The notes: a model not told the origin generated them from the letters alone. A stretch of DNA of 64,000 bases from Massilia phosphatilytica (GCF_002968015.1 NZ_PUIP01000010.1:186001-250000), one strand, 5' to 3'. Shown: positions 32,666-41,691, numbered from the stretch's first letter. Made by a program: numbers and translations.

Positions 32666-33832
32666 TTACAGCTTGCCGTACGAATGCAGGCCCGACAGGA
32701 ACATGTTCACGCCCAGGAAGGCGAACGTCGTCACGACGAGGCCGATCAGCGCCCACCACGCCGCCGCGCGGCCGCGCAGGCCGGACATCAGGCGCATGTG
32801 CAGCCAGGCCGCGTAGTTCAGCCAGACGATCAGCGCCCACGTTTCCTTCGGGTCCCACGACCAGTAGCCGCCCCAGGCTTCGGCCGCCCACAGCGCGCCC
32901 AGGATCGTGGCGACCGTGAAGAACGCGAAGCCGACGGAAATCGCCTTGTACATCACGTCGTCCAGCACTTCCAGCGCCGGCAGGCGGTCGGCCAGGATGC
33001 CGTGCGACTTCAGCAGATAGGCCGAGCCCACCATCGCCGCGAGCGCGAACGTGCCGTAGCCGATGAAGTTGGCCGGCACGTGGATCTTCATCCACCAGCT
33101 CTGCAGCGCGGGCACGAGCGGCTGGATCTCGGCGGCGTCGCGCGCCACCGTGTACCACAGCAGGAAGCCGACGGCGGCCGAGATCACGAGCAGCACGAAC
33201 GGGCCCAGCTGGCGCGTCTGGTAACGCTGTTCGTAGTACAGGTAGAACGTTGCCGTGATCATCGAAAACAGGATGAACACTTCGTACAGGTTCGACACGG
33301 GGATGTGGCCGACGTCCGTGCCGATCAGGTACGACTCGTACCAGCGCACCATCATGCCCGTGAAGCCCAGCACGACGGCGGCCCAGCACAGCTTGGAACC
33401 GACGCTGCCGCCGAACGGCGAGCGGGTGAGCAGCCCCAGCCAATAAAACACGGTCGAGAACACGAACAGCGCGCTCATCCACAAGATCGCGGACTGGCTC
33501 GACAGCATGTATTTCAGGAAGAATTTCTGGTTCGCCGCATCGAGCGAGCCGCCGTACAAGGCGACGGCCCACAGCGCCAGCAGCGCGACGAGCGGCATCA
33601 GCCAGCGCACCGGCTTGAAGGTCCAGCCGACGAACGCGAAGGTCGGCGCGGCCAGCACGAGGATCGCCTGCTCGTAGATGTCCATGTAGGCGCCGAAGCG
33701 GTTCAGGGCGTACAGCGCGGCAGCCAGGAGGCCGGCCCCGAACAGCCAGTCGATGGCCGTCAGGCGCTTGAAGAAGCCGGGCGGCCGGGTGTACGCCGCG
33801 CCCTGCGCTTGCGATGCGGATGAAATGTCCAT
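32666..33832 (-). CDS. ccsB: System II cytochrome c biogenesis protein CcsB/CcsA
   Basis: 388 residues, about eight membrane helices. Carries the haem-handling WWD motif 'GGYWSWDPKETWALIVW' and conserved His residues in flanking loops. With ResB it exports haem and attaches it to CxxCH motifs of periplasmic cytochromes. It begins 27 bp after resB on the same strand. Downstream lies the palindromic element before msrP. Confidence 0.95.
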   Translation of the reverse strand: MDISSASQAQGAAYTRPPGFFKRLTAIDWLFGAGLLAAALYALNRFGAYMDIYEQAILVLAAPTFAFVGWTFKPVRWLMPLVALLALWAVALYGGSLDAANQKFFLKYMLSSQSAILWMSALFVFSTVFYWLGLLTRSPFGGSVGSKLCWAAVVLGFTGMMVRWYESYLIGTDVGHIPVSNLYEVFILFSMITATFYLYYEQRYQTRQLGPFVLLVISAAVGFLLWYTVARDAAEIQPLVPALQSWWMKIHVPANFIGYGTFALAAMVGSAYLLKSHGILADRLPALEVLDDVMYKAISVGFAFFTVATILGALWAAEAWGGYWSWDPKETWALIVWLNYAAWLHMRLMSGLRGRAAAWWALIGLVVTTFAFLGVNMFLSGLHSYGKL

Positions 33833-33859
33833 GGTGTCTCCTTTTCCGACTTTTATAGC

Positions 33860-35953
33860 TTACGCCGATTGCGGCAGTTTGTTCTTCAGGTCGTCGAATT
33901 CGCGTTCGAAGTCGAGTGTCTTGCGTTGGGTGCTCATCGCCATCAGCGCGTGCGTGCCGCCGTCCGGCGCCGGTTTCACCCACACCCAGACGCGGCGCTC
34001 GCGGATATAAAACATCGAGAAAATGCCCAGCACCAGCAGCAGACAGCCCACGTAGACCACTTTCTTGCCGGGCGAGCGCGTCACCTGCAGTACCGACGCT
34101 TTGACTTCCTTGAAATCGTCCAGCGCGAGGAACACGGGTGCGCCATAGAAAAAGCCGTCCGACAATGCGTTCGTCGCCTGCTGCAGGAAGCGGCCATGGG
34201 TCTCGGTGGGCGTGACGGGCGCCTCGCCGTTGCGGGCACGCGCAGCCTGCCACAGCTCCCACATGGCGCCGTTGAGCATCTTCATGAACACGGTGGCCGC
34301 CTTTTCCTGCTCTGCTGCCGGGATGCGTTCGAGGAATTTCGAGACGGCCAGATAGCCGCCCTGGTTGCCGTCGCCCGCGAAGATGGCGAGCGTCTTGGCA
34401 GCCGATTCCTGCAACTGGCTGGACAGCGCACCGCTCGCATCGCCCGGCGGCAGCGCGCGCGCGGCGTAGCGGCGGGCCGCTTCTTCCCGCAGCGACGGTT
34501 CGGCAAGCGCGGCGCGCAGGCGCATCCATTCGCGCAGGCCGTGCTCATCGTCGGCCGGGATGCGCAGGAAGCTGAATGGATCGGATGGATTGCTGCGCAC
34601 GCCGGCAAGGAACACTTCGTGGCCTTCGAGGGTCACGGGCTGCATGTAGTTCAGGTATTCGCGGGCCTGCCCGGTCTTGTCGCGCAGCTTGTATTGCACG
34701 CTGGGGCCGACATTTTTCAGGTCCTTGTTGCCGACGTTCTTCGCGGCCGAGCCCGAGTGCTGGGACAAGGTTTGGGAGAGCTGTTCTTCAAGGCTCTTGC
34801 CTTTGGTGACGGCGCGCGCGTCATTGTTCTGGCTCGTGTTCTCGACGTTGAACGGACGGAACCCCGACCACTCGACGGCATACACGTCGGCACCTTGCTT
34901 CAGCTCGGTGGCATTGCCCACTTCGCCCTCGAAGGCAAACGATTTGTCGCTGGTCCCCGTCATCGGCCAGCCCGTCAGCTTGAGCTTGCTGCCGCCATCT
35001 TCGAAGCTGGACTGGTAGACGGCGATGCCGCGGTAGATCAGCGGCTGATTGACCTTGATGGTGGCGGGGAATGTCTTGCCCGTCTCGTGGTCGCGGATCA
35101 CGACTTCGCTGGCGAACAGTTTCGGCATGCCCGTCGAGTAGAAGTCGATGATGAATTTGCGCAGCTCGATGGTGAACGGCAGATCCTGCACGAGCACGCC
35201 GTCGGCCTGCTGGAGCAGCGCCGTGTCGCTGGCCTGGCCCTCGGGAATCATGGTGTTGCCGCGGAAGGTCGGGTTGCCGAGGCCCAGGCGGTGCTGCGGC
35301 GGGATGGCGGAGATGAGGCCCGTGCCGGCATACGGCGTCTTGCCCATGAACCATTGCTGGAAGCGGATAGGCAGGTTCGAATCGAGCAGGCCGCCCAGCA
35401 GGATCACGATGATGGCCGTGTGCGCGAAGATATAGCCGAACTTGTTGCCGGCGCCCTTTTTCGCGGCGACGAGGACGCCCCCCGCCTTGTCGACCATCTT
35501 CGTCTTATAGCCGGCGTCGACGAGGCGGGTCGCGGTCTGCTGCGCGAGCGGGACCATGTCCAGCGGCGCCGTCCATTCGCTCCGGTGGTGAAAATTGCGC
35601 AGCGATTCTTCGCGCACGGAATCGCGCCAGCTCCGCATGTCGCGGATGAACTTGGGCGCGTTGCGCGCGATGCACAGGCTCGTGGAAACGATCAGGAACG
35701 CGAGGATCAGCAGGAACCACCAGGCCGAATAGACCGTGTACAGGCTCAGTTTGCGGAACACCTCGAACCAGAACGGACCGAACTGGTTCACGTAATCCGG
35801 CATCGCCTTGTCCTGCTGCATGATCGTGCCGATGATGGCAGCGATCGCGATCATGACCAGCAGGGTAATCGCGAAGCGCATCGAGGACAGCAGTTCGACC
35901 GTTTCGGCCACGCCGCGCCGGCGCGTCTTCAGTTCAATTCCGGTGGTACTCAT
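33860..35953 (-). CDS. resB: System II cytochrome c biogenesis protein ResB
   Basis: 697 residues. Three N-terminal membrane helices ('FAITLLVMIAIAAIIGTIMQQ', 'WWFLLILAFLIVST', then 'FGYIFAHTAIIVILLGGLL'), a large periplasmic domain of about 400 residues, and a last helix near 640 ('VVYVGCLLLVLGIFSMFYI'). Partner of CcsB in haem ligation. Upstream lies a cytochrome c4 gene, a natural client, behind a terminator. Confidence 0.95.
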   Translation of the reverse strand: MSTTGIELKTRRRGVAETVELLSSMRFAITLLVMIAIAAIIGTIMQQDKAMPDYVNQFGPFWFEVFRKLSLYTVYSAWWFLLILAFLIVSTSLCIARNAPKFIRDMRSWRDSVREESLRNFHHRSEWTAPLDMVPLAQQTATRLVDAGYKTKMVDKAGGVLVAAKKGAGNKFGYIFAHTAIIVILLGGLLDSNLPIRFQQWFMGKTPYAGTGLISAIPPQHRLGLGNPTFRGNTMIPEGQASDTALLQQADGVLVQDLPFTIELRKFIIDFYSTGMPKLFASEVVIRDHETGKTFPATIKVNQPLIYRGIAVYQSSFEDGGSKLKLTGWPMTGTSDKSFAFEGEVGNATELKQGADVYAVEWSGFRPFNVENTSQNNDARAVTKGKSLEEQLSQTLSQHSGSAAKNVGNKDLKNVGPSVQYKLRDKTGQAREYLNYMQPVTLEGHEVFLAGVRSNPSDPFSFLRIPADDEHGLREWMRLRAALAEPSLREEAARRYAARALPPGDASGALSSQLQESAAKTLAIFAGDGNQGGYLAVSKFLERIPAAEQEKAATVFMKMLNGAMWELWQAARARNGEAPVTPTETHGRFLQQATNALSDGFFYGAPVFLALDDFKEVKASVLQVTRSPGKKVVYVGCLLLVLGIFSMFYIRERRVWVWVKPAPDGGTHALMAMSTQRKTLDFEREFDDLKNKLPQSA

Positions 35954-35988
35954 CGACTTTCACTCTAGACACAACATTCATCGAGGAT

Positions 35989-36030
35989 ACAACAAAAGGG
36001 CGTACCGCTTGCGCGGCCGCCCTTCCCTGT
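35989..36030 (-). terminator. Terminator of the cytochrome c4 gene
   Basis: AAGGGCG (35996-36002) pairs with CGCCCTT (36018-36024); on the minus strand the stem is followed by TTGTTG from the AACAAAA tract. Located between the cytochrome c4 stop (36089) and the resB start (35953). Confidence 0.65.
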
Positions 36031-36088
36031 TGTTTCCTATTATTTTTTTTATGTACGTAGGCCGATTATTCGGCTCTGTTTCACTACT

Positions 36089-36772
36089 TTACTTCAGGCC
36101 GGCGATGTAATCGGCCACGGCCTTCATTTCATCGTCCGACAACCGCTTGGCCAGCGCGGCCATCTGCGGGCTGTTGCTGCGTCCGCCCGCCTTGAACGCC
36201 TGCAGCTGGGCGACGGTGTAATCCTGGTACTGGCCGGCCACGCGCGGATACTGGGCCGGGATGCCGGAACCGGTGGCGCCGTGGCAGCTCGCGCAGGCGG
36301 CCACGCCGCGGTCGGCGATACCGCCACGATAAATCTTGCGGCCCAGTTCCAGCGTGTCCTTGTTGCGTGCGGCGCCCTGCTTCGGCTGCTGCGTGGCGAG
36401 GTAGGCGGCGATGTTCTTCTTTTCGTCCTCGCTCAGCATCTTGGCGTAGGTCGTCATCACGGGCTGGTTGCGGGCCGGCGTCGTGAAGTCGACGAGTTGC
36501 TTGTGCAGGTAATTATCGATCTGTCCGGCCAGCCTGGGGTTCGTATTGATGGTCGAATTGCCGCCGGCACCGTGGCACGACGCGCAGGCCGGCAGGCCGC
36601 GGGCGTTGTCGCCGGTGTCATACAGGGAACCGCCCTTGGCCGGATCGGCCTTCGCGGCGGCCGGGGGCGCGTGGGCCGCGTCCGCTGCAAGAGCGCTGCC
36701 CACGATGAGGAAACTGGCCAGCAAGGACTTCACGATCGCCGCGCATGCGGCCGGTTGGAACACACGATTCAT
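36089..36772 (-). CDS. Dihaem cytochrome c4
   Basis: 227 residues with a signal peptide (cleavage about 'GSALA-AD'). Two haem-binding CxxCH motifs, both 'CASCHG' (about residues 62 and 160), each in a duplicated cytochrome c domain with 'NPRLAGQIDNYLHKQL' and 'YPRVAGQYQDYTVAQL' as matching segments and distal Met candidates. Periplasmic electron carrier to terminal oxidases. It lies directly upstream of resB-ccsB and divergent from engB, the usual betaproteobacterial arrangement. Confidence 0.96.
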   Translation of the reverse strand: MNRVFQPAACAAIVKSLLASFLIVGSALAADAAHAPPAAAKADPAKGGSLYDTGDNARGLPACASCHGAGGNSTINTNPRLAGQIDNYLHKQLVDFTTPARNQPVMTTYAKMLSEDEKKNIAAYLATQQPKQGAARNKDTLELGRKIYRGGIADRGVAACASCHGATGSGIPAQYPRVAGQYQDYTVAQLQAFKAGGRSNSPQMAALAKRLSDDEMKAVADYIAGLK

Positions 36773-36947
36773 TCAAGCACCCTGAAAAAGTCAAAGATAA
36801 ACTTGCAGTTGCAGTGCAGCGGTCATGCTCGTGCCCCCGCGCCGGCAGTGCAGCCCTCAGGCTCGCCGACGGCAGGTAACTCCCTATTGTACAATAGCCT
36901 TAGTTTCCTGCCCTCACCTTCGTTGTCTTTTTCGCTCCACTTCCCTC

Positions 36948-37634
36948 ATGTCCAAACTCTGGCAAGCCCGTTTCTTCACGACCGTCAACCAGTTGCGGGA
37001 TCTTCCCAAGACCCAGGTTCCGGAAATCGCCTTCGCCGGCCGGTCCAATGCGGGCAAATCGACGGCGATTAATATCCTGACGAACCAGAAGGGTCTCGCC
37101 TTCGCGTCCAAGACGCCCGGCCGCACGCAGCACATCAATTTCTTCTCGATCGGCGGCGCGCACGTCGCGATGCACCGCAAGGATCCGACCAAGGTCGAGG
37201 AAATCGAGGGCCTGCTCGTCGACCTGCCGGGCTATGGTTACGCCGAAGTGTCGGGCGATGCCAAACTGCACTGGCAAAGGCTGCTGGGCGACTATGTGCA
37301 ACGGCGGGAACAACTGGCCGCGCTCATCCTGATCATGGATTCGCGCCGCCCGTTCACCGAGCTCGACATCCAGATGCTGGAATGGTTCGCCCCGACGGGC
37401 AAGCCGATCCACTGCATCCTCACGAAGGCCGACAAGCTCAACCGCAACGAATCCGTCAATGCCTTGCGCCAGGCGCAGCAAGTGCTGGACAGCTATGTCG
37501 ACGAGGAAGGCAACGGCTTTCCGTTCACCGTCCAGCTGTTCTCGGCACTGAAACGCATCGGCATCGAGGAAGCCAACGACAAGATCGTCGAACTGCTCGG
37601 CCTGGAGGACATACCGGCCGACCCCGAACAATAG
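36948..37634 (+). CDS. engB: Ribosome-biogenesis GTPase EngB/YsxC
   Basis: 228 residues from the ATG at 36948 ('MSKLWQARFF'). Single Ras-like GTPase domain: G1 'AGRSNAGKSTAIN', G3 'LVDLPGYGYAEV', G4 'ILTKADKL', G5 near 'LFSAL'. Needed for 50S assembly and cell division. A TACAAT hexamer at 36890-36895, about 50 bp upstream, is a plausible -10 box. Followed by hemB after 29 bp. Confidence 0.97.
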   Translation: MSKLWQARFFTTVNQLRDLPKTQVPEIAFAGRSNAGKSTAINILTNQKGLAFASKTPGRTQHINFFSIGGAHVAMHRKDPTKVEEIEGLLVDLPGYGYAEVSGDAKLHWQRLLGDYVQRREQLAALILIMDSRRPFTELDIQMLEWFAPTGKPIHCILTKADKLNRNESVNALRQAQQVLDSYVDEEGNGFPFTVQLFSALKRIGIEEANDKIVELLGLEDIPADPEQ

Positions 37635-37663
37635 TAATTTACGCAAACTCGCCAGGAACCGAC

Positions 37664-38677
37664 ATGCCGATCATCACGCCTTCGCAATACCCCGCCGTGC
37701 GCATGCGCCGCATGCGCCGCGACCCGTTCTCGCGCGCCCTGATGCGAGAGAACGTTGTCACCGCCTCCGACCTGATCTATCCCGTGTTCATCCTCGACGG
37801 CAAGAACCAGCGCCAGCAGGTCGCGTCGATGCCGGGCGTGGAGCGCCTGTCGGTCGACCTGCTGCTGAAGGTGGCCGAGGAAGCGGTCGCGCTGGGTATC
37901 CCCGTGCTCGCGCTGTTCCCCGTCATCGAGGCGTCGCTGAAGACCTACGACGGCGTCGAAGCGACGAACCCGGACGGCCTCGTGCCGCGCGCCGTGCGCG
38001 AGCTGAAGCGTCACTTCCCGCAGCTGGGCATCATGACGGACGTCGCGCTCGACCCGTACACGACCCACGGCCAGGACGGCCTGCCGGACGAGAACGGCTA
38101 CATCGTCAACGAAAAGACGATCGCGATGCTGACACGCCAGGCGTTGGCCCAGGCCGAGGCCGGCGTCGACATCGTCGCGCCGTCGGACATGATGGATGGC
38201 CGCATCGGCGCGATCCGCGTGGCGCTGGAAGAGAAGGAATTCATTCACACGCGCATCATGGCGTACTCGGCCAAGTACGCATCGGGCTACTACGGCCCGT
38301 TCCGCGAAGCCGTCGGCTCGGCCGCCAACCTGGGCAAGGCCGACAAGAATACGTACCAGATGGACCCGGCCAACAGCGATGAAGCCCTGCGCGAAGTGGC
38401 GCTGGACATCGCGGAAGGCGCGGACATGGTGATGGTCAAGCCGGGCATGCCGTACCTGGACGTCGTGCGCCGCGTGAAGGACGAGTTCAAGGTACCGACC
38501 TTCGCCTACCAGGTCAGCGGCGAATACGCGATGCTGCAGGCGGCGTTCCAGAATGGCTGGCTCGATCCGGACAAGGTCATCATGGAGACCATGATGTCGT
38601 TCAAGCGTGCCGGCGCGGATGGCGTGCTCACCTATTTCGCGATGGATGTCGCGCGCCGGCTGAAGGCCGGGGCATAA
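37664..38677 (+). CDS. hemB: Delta-aminolevulinic acid dehydratase (porphobilinogen synthase)
   Basis: 337 residues. Condenses two 5-aminolevulinates to porphobilinogen for haem. Landmarks: 'RMRRMRRDPFSRALMREN' at the N-terminus, metal region 'TDVALDPYTTHGQDG' (Asp-rich form lacking the Cys zinc triad, so probably magnesium-type), and the Schiff-base lysines in 'AKYASGYYGPF' and 'MVKPGMPYLD'. AGGA stands upstream of the ATG. Placed after engB and near cytochrome maturation genes, consistent with haem supply. Confidence 0.97.
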   Translation: MPIITPSQYPAVRMRRMRRDPFSRALMRENVVTASDLIYPVFILDGKNQRQQVASMPGVERLSVDLLLKVAEEAVALGIPVLALFPVIEASLKTYDGVEATNPDGLVPRAVRELKRHFPQLGIMTDVALDPYTTHGQDGLPDENGYIVNEKTIAMLTRQALAQAEAGVDIVAPSDMMDGRIGAIRVALEEKEFIHTRIMAYSAKYASGYYGPFREAVGSAANLGKADKNTYQMDPANSDEALREVALDIAEGADMVMVKPGMPYLDVVRRVKDEFKVPTFAYQVSGEYAMLQAAFQNGWLDPDKVIMETMMSFKRAGADGVLTYFAMDVARRLKAGA

Positions 38678-38685
38678 AACACATC

Positions 38686-38720
38686 CGAAACGTTACACAT
38701 CGTCCATGTGTGACATTTCG
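38686..38720. promoter_or_regulatory. Inverted repeat upstream of the MFS transporter gene
   Basis: CGAAACGTTACACAT and ATGTGTGACATTTCG, 15-nt arms complementary at 13 positions with a 5-nt spacer (CGTCC). No T-run follows, so it looks more like a repressor site than a terminator. It is between hemB and the MFS gene, 42 bp before the latter's ATG. Confidence 0.45.
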
Positions 38721-38761
38721 AGAGCGTCCGGCAATCCTGGATCGGTAACATCCCCAGTTTT

Positions 38762-40009
38762 ATGCCTGCCCTTCCCAAGGATTCCCGGACGTCCCCCTAC
38801 CGCTGGCTGATCCTGGCCGTCGCCACCGCGCTCCAGGCCGGTGCGGCCTTCGTCACACAAGGTATCGCCGTGCTGGCGGGATACCTGCAAAAGGATCTGC
38901 ACCTGTCCGCCACCCAGGTGGGCCTGCTGGTCACCGCCTCGACCGTGGCGCCGATCTTCACCCTGCTCTTCGTCGGCGACCTGCTCGACCGGAAATCGGA
39001 ACGGGCCATCATCGGCGCGGGCATGCTGATCATGGCCCTCGGCCTGGTGGGCGCGTGCCTGGCGCCCGGCTTCCTGGCTTTGTCGGCCGCCCTGTTCGTG
39101 ATCGGCATGGGTTACAGCACGGTCCAGCCGGGCGGCAGCAGATCGGTATCGCAATGGTTCAACGGCCACCAGTTGGGGATCGCGATGGGCATCCGGCAGG
39201 CGGGCCTGCCACTCGGCGGCGCCGCGGCGGCGGCGGCCCTGCCGTTCCTGGTCGGCGTCCGCGACTGGCGCGCCGCCTTCCTGTTCAGCGTCGCCGTCGT
39301 GCTGGCGGCCGGCTTGCTGTTCTGGGCAATCTATCGTCCGCCGACCCTGCCCGACCGTCCCGGCAAGCGTGCCGTACTGACGGTCTTCTTCCTGGTCCGG
39401 ATGGTGCGGCAACGCTGGATGCAGCGTGTCGTCTGGTCGGGCATGGCCCTCGTCGGCACCCAATACGGCATCGTCGTCTTCCTGATGCTGTTCCTGCGCG
39501 ACCGGTTCGGCCTGCCGTTGCGCGAGGGCGGCTGGCTGCTGCTGTTGATTCAGCTGTGCGGTGGCGTGGGCCGCATCGCGCTGTCGATCTGGAGCGACCG
39601 CTGCGGCAGGAAGGGCGACAGGTTCGTGCCCGTGGTCGTCAGCATGCTGGTCACGTGCATCGGCTTGCTTGCGCTGGTCGGCCTGCCCGTCGACGCGCCC
39701 CGGCCCTGGCTGTTCGGGCTGATTGCCGTGCTCGGCTTTTTTGCGCTGGGCTGGTATGGCCCCTGGGTCACCTATATCGCAGATTCGGCACCGGCGGACA
39801 GCGTCGGCCTGGCCCTGGGCGCCGCCATGACCGTCAACCAGATCGCCATCGTCCTGACGCCGCCGGCGCTCGGCATGATCCGCGACGTGACGCACAATTA
39901 CGATGCCGTGTGGGGCACCCTGATCGGCTGGATCGTGGCGACGCTCCTGCTCCTGCACGTGCTGGGCCGGATCCACAAGCCACAGGCGGCCGCGGCGGGC
40001 CGCCCGTAA
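38762..40009 (+). CDS. MFS transporter, CynX/NNP-like
   Basis: 415 residues with about 12 membrane helices in two six-helix halves. The loop 2-3 motif appears as 'GDLLDRKSERAIIG' and its repeat in the second half as 'SDRCGRKGDRFVP'. 'GYSTVQPGGSRSVSQWF' and 'GIRQAGLPLGG' resemble the nitrate/nitrite and cyanate-transporter-like branch of the superfamily. Substrate unknown; both import of a small anion and drug export are possible. Preceded by an inverted repeat and convergent with the DsbC-like gene at one base. Confidence 0.85.
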   Translation: MPALPKDSRTSPYRWLILAVATALQAGAAFVTQGIAVLAGYLQKDLHLSATQVGLLVTASTVAPIFTLLFVGDLLDRKSERAIIGAGMLIMALGLVGACLAPGFLALSAALFVIGMGYSTVQPGGSRSVSQWFNGHQLGIAMGIRQAGLPLGGAAAAAALPFLVGVRDWRAAFLFSVAVVLAAGLLFWAIYRPPTLPDRPGKRAVLTVFFLVRMVRQRWMQRVVWSGMALVGTQYGIVVFLMLFLRDRFGLPLREGGWLLLLIQLCGGVGRIALSIWSDRCGRKGDRFVPVVVSMLVTCIGLLALVGLPVDAPRPWLFGLIAVLGFFALGWYGPWVTYIADSAPADSVGLALGAAMTVNQIAIVLTPPALGMIRDVTHNYDAVWGTLIGWIVATLLLLHVLGRIHKPQAAAAGRP

Positions 40010-40010
40010 G

Positions 40011-40499
40011 TCAGCGGGATGTCTGGTTGTCGGCAATCCAGTGCGCCAGTTCCTCGCCCGTCTGCCCGCCGTATTTGATCTTGCCGTTGGGCGCGATCAG
40101 GGCGGGCACGGACTTGATGCCGAGCGCCTTGCCGGTACCGAGATTCTTCCGGACCGGTGCCTCGCAGGACGCGTCCGCGACGGTCTGTCCCGTCATCGCG
40201 CGGTCGAGGGCAATGCGCCGGTCGGGCGCGCACCAGATATGCTCCAGCAGGTCCTGGTTCTGCCCGCCGGACAGCAATGGATAGACGAAGACGTACACCG
40301 TCGTGTCGTCCAGTTTTTCGATTTCCCGGTGCATGGTGCGGCACGGCGCGCAATCCACGTCGGAAAAGATCGCCACGGTCCGGCTGCCGTTGCCGAATTT
40401 GTAGACAATGGCCTGGTCAAGAGGCAGTTGATCGAAACTCGTCGAACCCGGCCCGCACATGCCGAACATGCACGCCAGGCTCACCAACGCATTGCTCAT
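40011..40499 (-). CDS. DsbC/DsbG-like thioredoxin-fold protein, catalytic domain only
   Basis: 162 residues. Thioredoxin fold with active site 'CAPC' (50-53) and the cis-Pro segment 'KSVPALIAP' (129-137). Two further cysteines at 90 and 112 are 22 residues apart, the same spacing as the structural disulfide of E. coli DsbC (Cys141-Cys163). The N-terminal dimerisation domain of DsbC is absent, so it would be monomeric or use a partner. The N-terminus ('MSNALVSLACMFGMCG') is a weak, short hydrophobic stretch, perhaps an atypical export or lipoprotein signal. GGGGG precedes the ATG. Likely a thiol oxidoreductase of the envelope. Confidence 0.75.
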   Translation of the reverse strand: MSNALVSLACMFGMCGPGSTSFDQLPLDQAIVYKFGNGSRTVAIFSDVDCAPCRTMHREIEKLDDTTVYVFVYPLLSGGQNQDLLEHIWCAPDRRIALDRAMTGQTVADASCEAPVRKNLGTGKALGIKSVPALIAPNGKIKYGGQTGEELAHWIADNQTSR

Positions 40500-40580
40500 G
40501 TCGCCCCCGTATTGACAGCACAGGGGCTCAGTGTAGCAATAAGGAAATAGCTGAAGTCTCTCGGATTTCCACGATAAAAA

Positions 40581-41480
40581 TTATCGCGGCGGTTTGTATT
40601 CCGGGAACATTTCCTTGTACAGGAAGCTCATCAGTTCCTGCGTATCCTGCGGCCGGGCCGACAGGGTGACGACGCGGTTCAGGCGGTGCGAATCCCACTC
40701 GAAGTCGCCGGTCTTTTCCTTGCGGATCAGTTCGATCATCTTCTTGACGATCGCGGTCTCGATGTCCGGCTCGCTGCCCCGTTCGACCGACACGGCCGTC
40801 AGCCAGCGGCGCTTGAAGTTCGGGTTCCAGCCGCGGAATTTCAGGTCGGCCGAGTTGAACGTCTTGTTGTTGACGCTGAACACGCCGCCCGTCTCGTTCG
40901 GATCCTGGCCGCCGCGGCCGTTGATGGCGGCGATGTTCGCGAGCGCGTTGCGCGTGCCGCGCGCGGCTTCGCTTTCCTCGGCCTGGTCTGTCTGTGCCGG
41001 GGCGCCGCGGCGCTTGCGCTGGGCCTCGATATAGGCCTGCATGTCGACTTCCTGCGGCGGCGCCTTGGTCTCTTCCTTCGGCGGCGTCGGCTGCGGTTTT
41101 TCTTCCGCCACCTTAACGTCCGGCAGGGTGATCGTGTTCGGCAGGCGCGGCATCGTGATGCGCGGTTGCGTGAACTTCGGCGCGGCCGCCTGGGCGGTCT
41201 TCTTCGGGGCCTGCTCGGCCGGCTTGGCGGCGGGCTTGTTCTGTTTCAGCGGAGGCAGCCACACGACGGCTGCGCCGGATTTCGGCGGCGCGTGCTTTTC
41301 GACCTTCGGCTGGACCAGCCAGACGAGCACGAGCAGCAGGTGCAGCCCGATGGTGACCGCGATACCGGTCCGGTTCGGGCCTCTCTGCCCGTAGATGACC
41401 ACGTTCCGTCCGGGCAGCGGCTGGCCGCAATGTGCGCAGACATCGCTGTCTTCCAGCGGGATATGGGAATGGTCACGCAA
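40581..41480 (-). CDS. Zinc-ribbon-like, single-pass, TonB-like membrane protein of unknown function
   Basis: 299 residues with an unusual layout: a cytoplasmic N-terminus with a CxxC knuckle 'CAHCGQPLPG' (15-24), one membrane helix (about 39-56), a long Pro/Lys/Ala-rich stretch (60-145) that could span periplasm as in TonB, a charged helix ('AYIEAQRKRRGAP'), and a folded C-terminal domain (about 195-299, 'RGWNPNFKRRWL', 'FEWDSHRLNRVV'). I do not recognise the C-terminal family. It lies 81 bp upstream of the DsbC-like gene in transcription and downstream of the RND pump operon. Energy transduction or envelope linking is speculation. Confidence 0.7.
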   Translation of the reverse strand: MRDHSHIPLEDSDVCAHCGQPLPGRNVVIYGQRGPNRTGIAVTIGLHLLLVLVWLVQPKVEKHAPPKSGAAVVWLPPLKQNKPAAKPAEQAPKKTAQAAAPKFTQPRITMPRLPNTITLPDVKVAEEKPQPTPPKEETKAPPQEVDMQAYIEAQRKRRGAPAQTDQAEESEAARGTRNALANIAAINGRGGQDPNETGGVFSVNNKTFNSADLKFRGWNPNFKRRWLTAVSVERGSEPDIETAIVKKMIELIRKEKTGDFEWDSHRLNRVVTLSARPQDTQELMSFLYKEMFPEYKPPR

Positions 41481-41646
41481 GATAATGGACGCCTCCGATT
41501 GGAGGACAAATAAAAGATATTGACGAGGCGCAGTCTAACCCGTTTGGTTTTACTGCGCACGTGCTGTTAAGGATCTGTAATGAGAGTACAAGCTGGGTAG
41601 CTTAATGGTTGTTACAGTGTGTATCAACCTTGCCCTCGGGAATCGG

Positions 41647-41684
41647 TCGATGTGAAACGGGTTGGGCCCCCATTTCACATCGAC
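41647..41684 (-). repeat. Perfect 12-bp stem hairpin after the RND pump gene
   Basis: GTCGATGTGAAA (41647-41658) and TTTCACATCGAC (41673-41684) are perfectly complementary, enclosing a 14-nt loop with GGGCCCC. It begins seven bases past the RND stop codon. No T-run follows on the minus strand, so it may be an mRNA-stabilising 3' structure or a palindromic repeat unit. The rest of the 211-bp gap up to 41480 shows no gene. Confidence 0.6.
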
Positions 41685-41691
41685 ACGACGG

